From: UBA5078 sp051252515
GTDB lineage: Bacteria > Pseudomonadota > Gammaproteobacteria > Pseudomonadales > Pseudohongiellaceae
Length of the DNA stretch: 64,000 nt
Assembly (NCBI GenBank): GCA_051252515.1
Contig: JBPOFS010000005.1
Coordinates: forward strand, 171,547 to 235,546
Reading direction: 5' to 3'
The translations under genes and the position numbers were made by a program. The notes beneath the pieces were generated by a model. The model ran no database searches. It was given only the letters and a program-made list of their open reading frames with translations, and was not told the DNA's origin. Shown here piece by piece: positions 8,243 through 16,176 of this stretch (positions within the stretch are counted from its first letter, which is position 1; each line of letters starts with the position of its first letter).

Positions 8243-9631
8243 TCATCGTTCGATGCGCCAAGTGCTCCCATCGGCCGAATCTTCGACAACAACTTTCATC
8301 TCCACAAGCTTGTCACGGATCTGATCTGCCATTGCCCAATCCTTATTAGCACGAGCCTCTCGGCGCTGCACAATCAAGGAATCAATCAAGGCGCCATCGA
8401 CTGCAGAGTCATCAGTGCCTTGCAGATATTCCTCTGGTGAGCCCTGCAGCAGCCCTATGACGCCCCCTAGCTTAACTAGCAAGCGCCCAAGCTGTGCGGC
8501 ACACTCAAGGTCATCATTGCGTTGACGATTGATCTCACGGGCGAGATCAAACAACACCCCTAATGCCACAGGAGTATTGAAGTCGTCATCCATCGCCGCA
8601 CAGAAGGCCTTCTCAAAGCGGCTATTCACTAACTCTTTCGCCCCTTCGATGTCCAAGTCCCGTAGCGCTGTATAAAAACGCTCTAACGCCGCTTGCGCTT
8701 GATGCAAGCCTTGATCGGAATAGTTGATAGGACTGCGGTACTGGCTCGAGATCAACAAATAGCGAATCACTTCGCCACTGTATAATTTCAGCACATCGCG
8801 CACAGTGAAGAAATTACCCAAGGACTTCGACATCTTCTCATTGTCGACACGCACGGAACCGTTGTGCAGCCAATACTTCGAAAATTGCTTCCCGGTGGCC
8901 GCCTCTGACTGCGCCAGCTCATTTTCATGATGTGGAAACTCTAGATCGGTTCCACCTCCATGAATATCGAACGAATCCCCTAAGCAGCACGTCGACATCG
9001 CAGAACACTCAATATGCCAACCCGGTCGGCCATAGCCCCATGGAGAGTCCCAACCAACGTCTCCGTCGGCGGCAGCCTTCCAAAGCACAAAGTCTCTAGG
9101 GTCACGTTTAAGCTCCCCTATCTCGATACGAGCACCGGCTAATAACTCTTCCGGGTTCTTATTAGACAATTGGCCATAATTCGCAAACTGTGAGACCGCG
9201 TAATACACGTCACCACTTTCTACTTTGTAGGCATAGTCATCATGGATGAGTCTTTCGATTAAACTGATAATCTCTTCAATGTGCGCCGTTGCACGAGGCT
9301 CTTGATCCGGTCGCTGCACATACAGTGCCGCTTCATCCTCTTGAGACGCTTTGATAAAGCGCTCAGTAAGATCCGAATACAATTCGCCATTGGCCTTTGC
9401 ACGGTTAAGAATTTTGTCATCGATATCCGTAATATTACGAACATAGGTGACGTCAAAACCGCGATGGCGCAAATAACGTGAAATTACATCGAATGCGACA
9501 AACATGCGGGCGTGACCTATATGACAGTAGTCATAGGTTGTCACTCCACACACATACATTTTTACCTTCCCTTCCTCTAGAGGAATAAAAGGCTCTTTTT
9601 TACGTGTTAGCGTGTTGTATACCTGTAGCAC
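8243..9631 (-). CDS. cysS: Cysteine--tRNA ligase
   Basis: CysS charges tRNA-Cys with cysteine in the cytoplasm. From the GTG start the protein is 462 residues, close to the E. coli length (461), and begins LQVYNTLTRKK like its homologues. The zinc ligand C28, the class I HIGH motif at residues 37-40, the second zinc-site cysteine and histidines, and KMSKSLGN near residue 266 are all present. An in-frame ATG 30 bases upstream would overlap the end of glnS and add ten residues not normally present. The gene directly follows glnS and precedes the tRNA cluster. Confidence 0.96.
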   Translation of the reverse strand: MLQVYNTLTRKKEPFIPLEEGKVKMYVCGVTTYDYCHIGHARMFVAFDVISRYLRHRGFDVTYVRNITDIDDKILNRAKANGELYSDLTERFIKASQEDEAALYVQRPDQEPRATAHIEEIISLIERLIHDDYAYKVESGDVYYAVSQFANYGQLSNKNPEELLAGARIEIGELKRDPRDFVLWKAAADGDVGWDSPWGYGRPGWHIECSAMSTCCLGDSFDIHGGGTDLEFPHHENELAQSEAATGKQFSKYWLHNGSVRVDNEKMSKSLGNFFTVRDVLKLYSGEVIRYLLISSQYRSPINYSDQGLHQAQAALERFYTALRDLDIEGAKELVNSRFEKAFCAAMDDDFNTPVALGVLFDLAREINRQRNDDLECAAQLGRLLVKLGGVIGLLQGSPEEYLQGTDDSAVDGALIDSLIVQRREARANKDWAMADQIRDKLVEMKVVVEDSADGSTWRIER

Positions 9632-9639
9632 TATTTCAC

Positions 9640-11385
9640 TCAACCTGAAATTTTTGCCCATGAATCACGAAGAGTCACGGTGCGGTTAAAGACAATTTTC
9701 TCTGCAGTGGAATCATGACGATCGATGCAGAAATACCCTTCGCGCTCAAATTGAAAACTGGCCTCTGGTGCCGCGTTTTTAAGGCTTGGTTCTGCTTTAC
9801 AGCCACTGAGAACGAGCAAGGATTCCGGATTCAAACATTCCTTGTAATCGGTAACGGATTTATCATCAGGGTTCTCTTTATTGAACAGACGATCGTAAAT
9901 TCGCACTTCAACATCGAGCGCTGTATCTGCAGGCACCCAGTGAATCACACCTTTTACTTTGCGCCCTTGCGGATTAACCCCTAGGGTCTCTGGGTCATAG
10001 CTGCAAAGCAGTTCAATGACTTCCCCCGCGGCGTTTTTAACGGCTTCGTCACAGCGTATCACATAGCCACCACGCAGCCGCACCTCAACCCCTGGACTAA
10101 GACGTTTGTATTTAGGCGGCGGGACTTCTTCGAAATCATTCGCATCAATATACAAAGTTTTAGCAAAATTGATCTCACGCGTGCCCATCGATTCATCTTT
10201 GGGGTGGCATGGCAGGACTAAAGTCTCGCTTTGATCTTCTGGGTAATTAGTGATCGTCACTTTAATAGGATTCAGCACACACATCGCCCGTGGCGAACCG
10301 CTATCGAGACTCTCGCGAATGCTGTGTTCTAGCATTCCCATGTCGACTGTTCCGGCACTTCGAGCCACCCCTGCACGTTCGCAGAAATTACGAATCGATT
10401 CGGCGGTATAGCCGCGACGACGCAATCCCGACAACGTTGGCATACGAGGATCATCCCAACCGTTGACATAATTCTCGGTAACGAGCTCTTTCAGCTTGCG
10501 CTTGCTCATCACCGTGTAATTAATGTTAAGGCGGGCAAACTCGATTTGGCGCGGCAATACATAGTCGGCCGCATCGCGGGGACTATCACTTGCCTCGTGC
10601 AGAGTCTTGATATCCAAGCTCTGCAAGATCCAATCATATAGAGGACGATGATCCTCAAACTCCAATGTACATAAAGAGTGTGTAATACACTCCATTGCAT
10701 CAGAGATACAGTGGGCATAGTCGTACATCGGATAGATAGGCCATTGTGAGCCGGTCTGGTGATGCTCTACATGGCGAATCCTGTAAAGCACAGGGTCGCG
10801 CATATTAATATTAGGTGAGGCCATGTCGATTTTGGCGCGCAGGCTATGAGCCCCGTCCGGAAACTCCCCCGCTCGCATACTGGCGAATAGAGCAAGATTC
10901 TCATCGACGCTACGCTCTCTGAATGGACTATCAGTGCCAGGACTGGTCAATGTGCCACGGTATTCACGCGCCTGATCAGGGGTCAGGCTGCAGACATAAG
11001 CCTTACCGGCGCGAATCAGTTGTACCGCGTATTCATGCAAGGCGTCGAAATAACTAGAGGTGTAACGGATATCACCGCTCCACTGGAACCCTAGCCAGCG
11101 AATATCTTCAGTAATGGCATTGATGAACTCCTGACTCTCTTTCTCAGGGTTTGTATCATCGAAGCGCAAATTGCATTGCCCGTCATAACTGGCAGCTACA
11201 CCGAAGTTTAAACAGATGGACTTAGCGTGCCCAATGTGCAAAAACCCGTTCGGCTCTGGTGGAAAGCGTGTTTGCACACGCCCATTATGCTTGCCGCTTT
11301 CTATATCTTGCTCAATAATGTGACGAATAAAATTCGACGCGGGGCTTGTAGTGGCGTTTGTATTGGAATCGTCTGAAGAGCTCAT
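9640..11385 (-). CDS. glnS: Glutamine--tRNA ligase
   Basis: GlnS is a class I synthetase that attaches glutamine to tRNA-Gln. The catalytic domain carries PPEPNGFLHIGH near the N-terminus and the KMSKS equivalent VMSKRKL in the middle; the C-terminal half is the beta-barrel anticodon-binding region. I chose the ATG that gives 581 residues starting MSSSDDSN. It still has a slightly longer, low-complexity N-terminus than the usual ~555. Further in-frame ATG codons up to 105 bases upstream would add sequence unlike the family. The gene is divergent from ppiB and followed eight bases later by cysS. Confidence 0.95.
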   Translation of the reverse strand: MSSSDDSNTNATTSPASNFIRHIIEQDIESGKHNGRVQTRFPPEPNGFLHIGHAKSICLNFGVAASYDGQCNLRFDDTNPEKESQEFINAITEDIRWLGFQWSGDIRYTSSYFDALHEYAVQLIRAGKAYVCSLTPDQAREYRGTLTSPGTDSPFRERSVDENLALFASMRAGEFPDGAHSLRAKIDMASPNINMRDPVLYRIRHVEHHQTGSQWPIYPMYDYAHCISDAMECITHSLCTLEFEDHRPLYDWILQSLDIKTLHEASDSPRDAADYVLPRQIEFARLNINYTVMSKRKLKELVTENYVNGWDDPRMPTLSGLRRRGYTAESIRNFCERAGVARSAGTVDMGMLEHSIRESLDSGSPRAMCVLNPIKVTITNYPEDQSETLVLPCHPKDESMGTREINFAKTLYIDANDFEEVPPPKYKRLSPGVEVRLRGGYVIRCDEAVKNAAGEVIELLCSYDPETLGVNPQGRKVKGVIHWVPADTALDVEVRIYDRLFNKENPDDKSVTDYKECLNPESLLVLSGCKAEPSLKNAAPEASFQFEREGYFCIDRHDSTAEKIVFNRTVTLRDSWAKISG

Positions 11386-11489
11386 ATCGTTGTTTTCTGC
11401 TTTCTCACAAGTGACAAAGAACGTATTATAACCGTTCCACGTGTTTCTCATAAGTGGCCAAGGCCGCTTTATACTGAAGGTTGTACCCA

Positions 11490-12017
11490 ATGATTGTCTT
11501 TAAAACGAATTATGGTGATATCACAATCGAATTAGATTTCGAAAAAGCCCCTGTTTCTGCGGCAAATTTCCTCGAATACGCAAAAAGTGGCTTCTACGAC
11601 AACACTGTATTTCATCGTGTTATTGATAATTTCATGGTGCAAGGCGGTGGCTTTGAATCAGGCCTTACGCAGAAGTCTGGTGGCAAGCCTATCGCCAATG
11701 AAGCCGACAATGGCTTAACGAACGACACTGGCACTTTGGCCATGGCCAGAACTTCAGACCCACACTCTGCTAGCTCACAGTTCTTCATCAACGTTAGCGA
11801 TAACACGTTTTTGAACCACAAGAGCAAGACAGCACAAGGCTGGGGCTACGCCGTATTTGGCAAAGTCACTGCGGGCATGGATGTTGTCAATAAGATCAAA
11901 CAATGCAAAACGACCTCCAAGTCTGGACACCAAGATGTGCCCGTTGATGAGGTCATTATCACAGCGACGACTGTAACGGTGCCAGAAACGGCCGCCGATA
12001 CGACTACTACAAAGTAA
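11490..12017 (+). CDS. ppiB: Cyclophilin-type peptidyl-prolyl isomerase, cytoplasmic (PpiB-like)
   Basis: This protein catalyses cis-trans isomerisation of peptidyl-proline bonds. It is 175 residues from the ATG, with cyclophilin core motifs FHRVI, MVQGGGFE, GTLAMART and SSQFFINV. No signal peptide is present, so it acts in the cytoplasm. A threonine-rich tail of about 12 residues extends past the usual end. A TTG nine bases upstream is a possible but less likely start. lpxH follows 12 bases later, so they form an operon. Confidence 0.94.
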   Translation: MIVFKTNYGDITIELDFEKAPVSAANFLEYAKSGFYDNTVFHRVIDNFMVQGGGFESGLTQKSGGKPIANEADNGLTNDTGTLAMARTSDPHSASSQFFINVSDNTFLNHKSKTAQGWGYAVFGKVTAGMDVVNKIKQCKTTSKSGHQDVPVDEVIITATTVTVPETAADTTTTK

Positions 12018-12029
12018 ATACGGCCCAAC

Positions 12030-12776
12030 ATGTCAAATGCAGGGAAAACGCTATTTATTTCAGATTTACATTTAGACGCCGACAATGCGGCGATCACACA
12101 ATGTTTTCTGAATTATGTTGCCAATGCACAAGGCTGCGATGCCTTGTACATTCTTGGTGATTTTTTCGAGGTATGGGTTGGGGATGACGACAATAACGTC
12201 CTCACCGATACCGTAGCAAAAGCCTTGAGCGAACTCGCTGTTAGTGGCTCCAAAATCTACATCATGCACGGCAATCGAGATTTCTTACTCGGAAATGCCT
12301 ATGCCCAACGCTGCAGCGCTGAGCTAATTGCCGACCCTACTATCCTCGAAATTTACGGCCAAAAAATGGTCCTCGCCCATGGCGATAGCCTGTGCACCCG
12401 CGATATCGAGTATATGAAGTTCAGAAAGATGGTGCGCTCAGAGCGCTGGCAGAATGAGTTTCTCGAACGTTCATTGGTTGAACGGTACATGATTGCTCAG
12501 CAAACACGGCAGCAGAGCAAGGAAAAAAGCAGTCACAAAGCCTCGGATATCATGGATGTCACCCCGCAAGAGGTCGTCGACCTTCTTCATCGCTGCGAGG
12601 TCAATATTCTGATTCACGGCCACACTCATCGCCCTTCTGTGCACAAAATGCGCTTACAAGAGCCAATCAATGGCAGCGATGAAGCAGTGCGCATTGTATT
12701 AGGAAGCTGGGACAGCAAGGGTTGGGCATTAGAGTTCAGCGCTTCTGGCTACGAACTAAAGCACTTCCCTCACTAA
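12030..12776 (+). CDS. lpxH: UDP-2,3-diacylglucosamine diphosphatase
   Basis: LpxH removes UMP from UDP-2,3-diacylglucosamine to give lipid X in lipid A synthesis, at the inner face of the inner membrane. The 248-residue protein has the calcineurin-type metallophosphatase motifs in order: ISDLHLD near residue 12, GDFFEVW near 43, HGNRDF near 83, the later AHGDSL, and HGHTHRP near 200. The metal ligands are all present. It confirms a lipopolysaccharide-making Gram-negative host. Confidence 0.95.
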   Translation: MSNAGKTLFISDLHLDADNAAITQCFLNYVANAQGCDALYILGDFFEVWVGDDDNNVLTDTVAKALSELAVSGSKIYIMHGNRDFLLGNAYAQRCSAELIADPTILEIYGQKMVLAHGDSLCTRDIEYMKFRKMVRSERWQNEFLERSLVERYMIAQQTRQQSKEKSSHKASDIMDVTPQEVVDLLHRCEVNILIHGHTHRPSVHKMRLQEPINGSDEAVRIVLGSWDSKGWALEFSASGYELKHFPH

Positions 12777-12784
12777 GAATACGG

Positions 12785-13240
12785 CTAATCATCCATACGG
12801 GCGTAATAACGCTCAAAATGAGCGCCGCATAACAGAAGTAACTCACTATCGATCAGCCCCGCCAACTCTTGCACACTAAGATGAGCGAACGCGGGTTTGG
12901 TGCTTATCCCGAAATCCTTAAGCTGTATTCTATCTAGCGGCGCCCGCTGTAATAAGGTATTAACCCAGCAAAAAGGCGATAAGGCCTCATTGAAAGGGAG
13001 TTTATGCTGCTCCATTCGCTGCTTTAGCGTGTCGACGGAGTCAATATGAAACTTGTCTCCCATAATCTGTTCGGTAAGCACTTCTATCCGTCGCAGCACG
13101 GATTCCTTCTCATCGGCTTTGTATCCATTCCACTGGATCACCTCAAAGGCATAACGTTTACATCCTCTACAAATACTGTCTCCTACTGATGTCGTAGAAC
13201 ACACACCGATACAAGGAGTTCGAGTAAGACCGCTCTTCAA
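12785..13240 (-). CDS. DUF1289 domain protein with C-terminal extension
   Basis: This 151-residue protein has DUF1289 at its N-terminus: cysteines in TPCIGVC and CRGCKR (residues 9-28), likely a metal site, followed by the W-x-x-Y helix (QWNGYKADEKESVLRRI). Beyond residue 55 lies about 90 further residues with no family I recognise; many DUF1289 proteins stop near 60-80 residues. It is convergent with lpxH, eight bases apart, and divergent from acnB. Function is unknown. Confidence 0.78.
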   Translation of the reverse strand: MKSGLTRTPCIGVCSTTSVGDSICRGCKRYAFEVIQWNGYKADEKESVLRRIEVLTEQIMGDKFHIDSVDTLKQRMEQHKLPFNEALSPFCWVNTLLQRAPLDRIQLKDFGISTKPAFAHLSVQELAGLIDSELLLLCGAHFERYYARMDD

Positions 13241-13428
13241 TTTAACAACCTGCTATTTCATCAAGTGAACATCTAAGGCTCGACAAACGACGAGCACAAA
13301 CCTTATGAACTGGAGTTTTCAAGCCAATTCGACTATACTAAGCCCCCAATTTTAACAGCTAATCGAATCCTTAGTGGGATTTTGATGAGCCGCAATCCGC
13401 CTTTAATTTAATCGACGTGTGAAATGCC

Positions 13429-13461
13429 ACAACCCTTTCGAAGCACCTTTGTGCAGGTTGT
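13429..13461 (+). other. Nested hairpin in the acnB leader
   Basis: Outer arms ACAACC/GGTTGT enclose inner arms GCAC/GTGC, followed by CTTTTCT. It lies 52 bases before the acnB start, inside the 273-base gap between two divergent genes. It looks like a weak terminator or attenuator on the plus strand; no upstream gene on that strand needs one. Confidence 0.45.
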
Positions 13462-13513
13462 CTTTTCTCTGCTGTCACTTTCAGCCTAATAGTCAATCGA
13501 CGAGGGGAATACT

Positions 13514-16111
13514 GTGTTAGAAGCTTACCGTAAACATGTAGCCGAACGCGCTGAACAAAGAATTGTTCCTAAGCCTTTAGATGCAGAGCAAGTTGCTGCG
13601 TTAGTTGAACTACTCAAAAATCCACCGAAAGGCGAAGAAGAATTTATTCTTGATCTCATTTCGAACCGTGTCCCTGCAGGGGTTGATGAGGCGGCGTACG
13701 TCAAAGCCGGCTTCCTATCAGCACTGGCTAAAGGTGAGGCCACCTCTCCTATCATCGATAAGACTCTCGCGATTAAGTTGCTAGGTTCTATGCTTGGTGG
13801 CTATAACATCAATACGCTGGTTGCCTTGCTCGACAACGAGAGCTTAGCGCCACTTGCCGTTGAAGAGTTATCACATACCTTGTTGATGTTTGATGCCTTT
13901 CACGATGTTGAAGAACGTGCCAAAGCCGGAAACGCCCACGCAAAGGTCTTATTACAATCATGGGCAGATGCCCAGTGGTTCACTAATAAGCCAGAACTGC
14001 CAAAAGTACTGACTGTGACAGTCTACAAAGTACCAGGCGAGACCAATACCGATGACTTGTCCCCTGCGCAAGACGCATGGTCACGTCCAGATATCCCATT
14101 GCATGCCTTAGCCATGTACAAAATGGAACGCGAAGGGGTGACTAACGCCGCTGAGCAAATCGCTGAACTAAAAACCAAAGGCCATCCCGTGGCAATTGTG
14201 GGCGACGTCATGGGCACAGGCTCTTCACGTAAGTCTGCCACTAACTCCCTACTTTGGAATATCGGTAATGATATTCCTCATATTCCTAACAAGCGTGATG
14301 GCGGCGTTTGTATCGGCAGCAAAATTGCTCCTATCTTCTTCAATACGATGGAAGATGCCGGTGCATTCCCTATCGAATTCGATGTTGATTGCCTCAGCAC
14401 CGGTGACGTAATCGATATCTACCCCTATGAAGGCAAAGTCACTGCACACGGGTCAGATGACGTGATCAGCGAATTCAAGCTCAAGACAGAGGTCCTATTG
14501 GACGAAGTCCGTGCTGGCGGCCGAATCCCATTGATCATCGGTCGAGGCTTAACAGACAAATCTCGAACAGCACTTGGCCTAGAGCCATCGAAAGCATTCC
14601 GCCTACCCTTTAACCCAGAGTCTTCTACAAAAGGTTATACGCTAGCGCAGAAGATGGTCGGTAAAGCATGTGGCGTCGCGGGTGTACGTGCAGGCAGTTA
14701 CTGCGAACCTAAAATGACAACAGTCGGATCACAAGATACAACAGGTCCTATGACTCGCGACGAGCTCAAAGACTTGGCTTGCCTTGGTTTCTCAGCAGAC
14801 TTAGTGATGCAGTCTTTCTGTCACACAGCGGCTTATCCAAAGCCTGTGGATATCGAAACACAGCATACCCTGCCCGACTTTATCCAAACTCGTGGCGGTG
14901 TTGCTTTACGTCCTGGCGACGGCATCATCCACTCTTGGCTAAACCGTATGTTGCTTCCTGACACCGTGGGTACTGGTGGCGATTCACACACACGCTTCCC
15001 TATTGGCATCTCTTTCCCTGCCGGCTCTGGCCTTGTCGCCTTTGCGGCGGCTACAGGCGTTATCCCATTGGATATGCCTGAGTCAGTATTGGTACGCTTC
15101 AAAGGCGAAATGCAGCCAGGTATCACATTACGCGACCTCGTTAACGCCATTCCTTATGCGGCATTACAGTCTGGCGACCTGACGGTAGAGAAAAAAGGTA
15201 AGAAGAATATTTTCTCTGGCCGAATTCTTGAAATCGAAGGCCTGCCTAATCTTAAAGTTGAGCAAGCATTTGAATTGTCAGACGCCTCAGCTGAGCGCTC
15301 TGCTGGCGGCTGCTCTATTCGCTTGAGCAAAGAACCAATCATTGAGTACTTCAAATCCAACATCACACTACTTCGCTGGATGATCAGTGAAGGGTATGGC
15401 GATGCACGAACAATTGAGCGTCGCGCTAAAGCGATGGAAGAATGGTTGAAAAACCCTGAGCTTCTAGAGCCAGATGCAGATGCGGAGTACTTTAAAATCA
15501 TCGAGATTGATCTCAATGAAATTAAAGAGCCACTATTGGCGTGCCCAAATGATCCAGACGATGTAAAACCGTTGTCGGAAGTACAAGGCACAAAGATTGA
15601 TGAAGTGTTCATTGGTTCATGCATGACCAACATCGGTCATTTCCGTGCGGCAAGTGAAGTATTGAAGCAAGTCAAAGGCGGCATACCAACGCGCCTATGG
15701 GTTTCTCCTCCTACTAAGATGGATCAACACCAGTTGATCGAAGAAGGCGTGTACAGCGTGTTCGGAGTCGCAGGAGCACGTACTGAGATGCCGGGTTGTT
15801 CACTTTGCATGGGTAACCAAGCACGAGTAGCACCTAAATCAACAGTGGTTTCCACGTCAACGCGTAACTTCCCTAACCGTTTGGGCGAAGGCGCATTTGT
15901 ATACTTGGCCTCCTCTGAGTTGGCGGCCGTTGCTTCTGTACTAGGAAAGATTCCTACGATGGAAGAGTATATGGTCTACATGAAAAACGTAGACACGATG
16001 TCTGACGAGATCTACCGTTACTTGAACTTCAACGAGATCAAGTCTTACATGGAAGCGGCAGAGAACGCTAAAAACATTCCTGTAACGAATGTGCGCGAAG
16101 TTACTGTGTAA
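13514..16111 (+). CDS. acnB: Bifunctional aconitate hydratase 2 / 2-methylisocitrate dehydratase
   Basis: AcnB interconverts citrate and isocitrate in the TCA cycle using a 4Fe-4S cluster, and also acts on 2-methylisocitrate. The 865-residue protein matches AcnB throughout: N-terminal HEAT-like domain (to ~160), swivel domain with GTGSSRKSATNS, and the catalytic domains with QDTTGPMTRDELKD, GTGGDSHTRFP and the cluster cysteines in SFCHTAAYP and PGCSLCMGNQ. The start is GTG with GAGGGG upstream, and the first residues LEAYRKHVAERAE align with known AcnB starts. Confidence 0.97.
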   Translation: MLEAYRKHVAERAEQRIVPKPLDAEQVAALVELLKNPPKGEEEFILDLISNRVPAGVDEAAYVKAGFLSALAKGEATSPIIDKTLAIKLLGSMLGGYNINTLVALLDNESLAPLAVEELSHTLLMFDAFHDVEERAKAGNAHAKVLLQSWADAQWFTNKPELPKVLTVTVYKVPGETNTDDLSPAQDAWSRPDIPLHALAMYKMEREGVTNAAEQIAELKTKGHPVAIVGDVMGTGSSRKSATNSLLWNIGNDIPHIPNKRDGGVCIGSKIAPIFFNTMEDAGAFPIEFDVDCLSTGDVIDIYPYEGKVTAHGSDDVISEFKLKTEVLLDEVRAGGRIPLIIGRGLTDKSRTALGLEPSKAFRLPFNPESSTKGYTLAQKMVGKACGVAGVRAGSYCEPKMTTVGSQDTTGPMTRDELKDLACLGFSADLVMQSFCHTAAYPKPVDIETQHTLPDFIQTRGGVALRPGDGIIHSWLNRMLLPDTVGTGGDSHTRFPIGISFPAGSGLVAFAAATGVIPLDMPESVLVRFKGEMQPGITLRDLVNAIPYAALQSGDLTVEKKGKKNIFSGRILEIEGLPNLKVEQAFELSDASAERSAGGCSIRLSKEPIIEYFKSNITLLRWMISEGYGDARTIERRAKAMEEWLKNPELLEPDADAEYFKIIEIDLNEIKEPLLACPNDPDDVKPLSEVQGTKIDEVFIGSCMTNIGHFRAASEVLKQVKGGIPTRLWVSPPTKMDQHQLIEEGVYSVFGVAGARTEMPGCSLCMGNQARVAPKSTVVSTSTRNFPNRLGEGAFVYLASSELAAVASVLGKIPTMEEYMVYMKNVDTMSDEIYRYLNFNEIKSYMEAAENAKNIPVTNVREVTV

Positions 16112-16126
16112 GCAGTAATACAGCGA

Positions 16127-16164
16127 TAAAAAAAGGCCAACCTTTGCGGGTTGGCCTTTTTTTT
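16127..16164. terminator. Bidirectional rho-independent terminator
   Basis: Arms GGCCAACC and GGTTGGCC enclose a short loop, with A7 on the left and T8 on the right. It lies between convergent acnB and pepN and serves both. Confidence 0.93.
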
Positions 16165-16176
16165 ACTTCAAGTTTT

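Noticed and set aside
15154..15633. 159-codon minus-strand frame inside acnB
   Set aside because: The serine-rich translation is a shadow of the highly conserved acnB frame; there is no start signal or family match.
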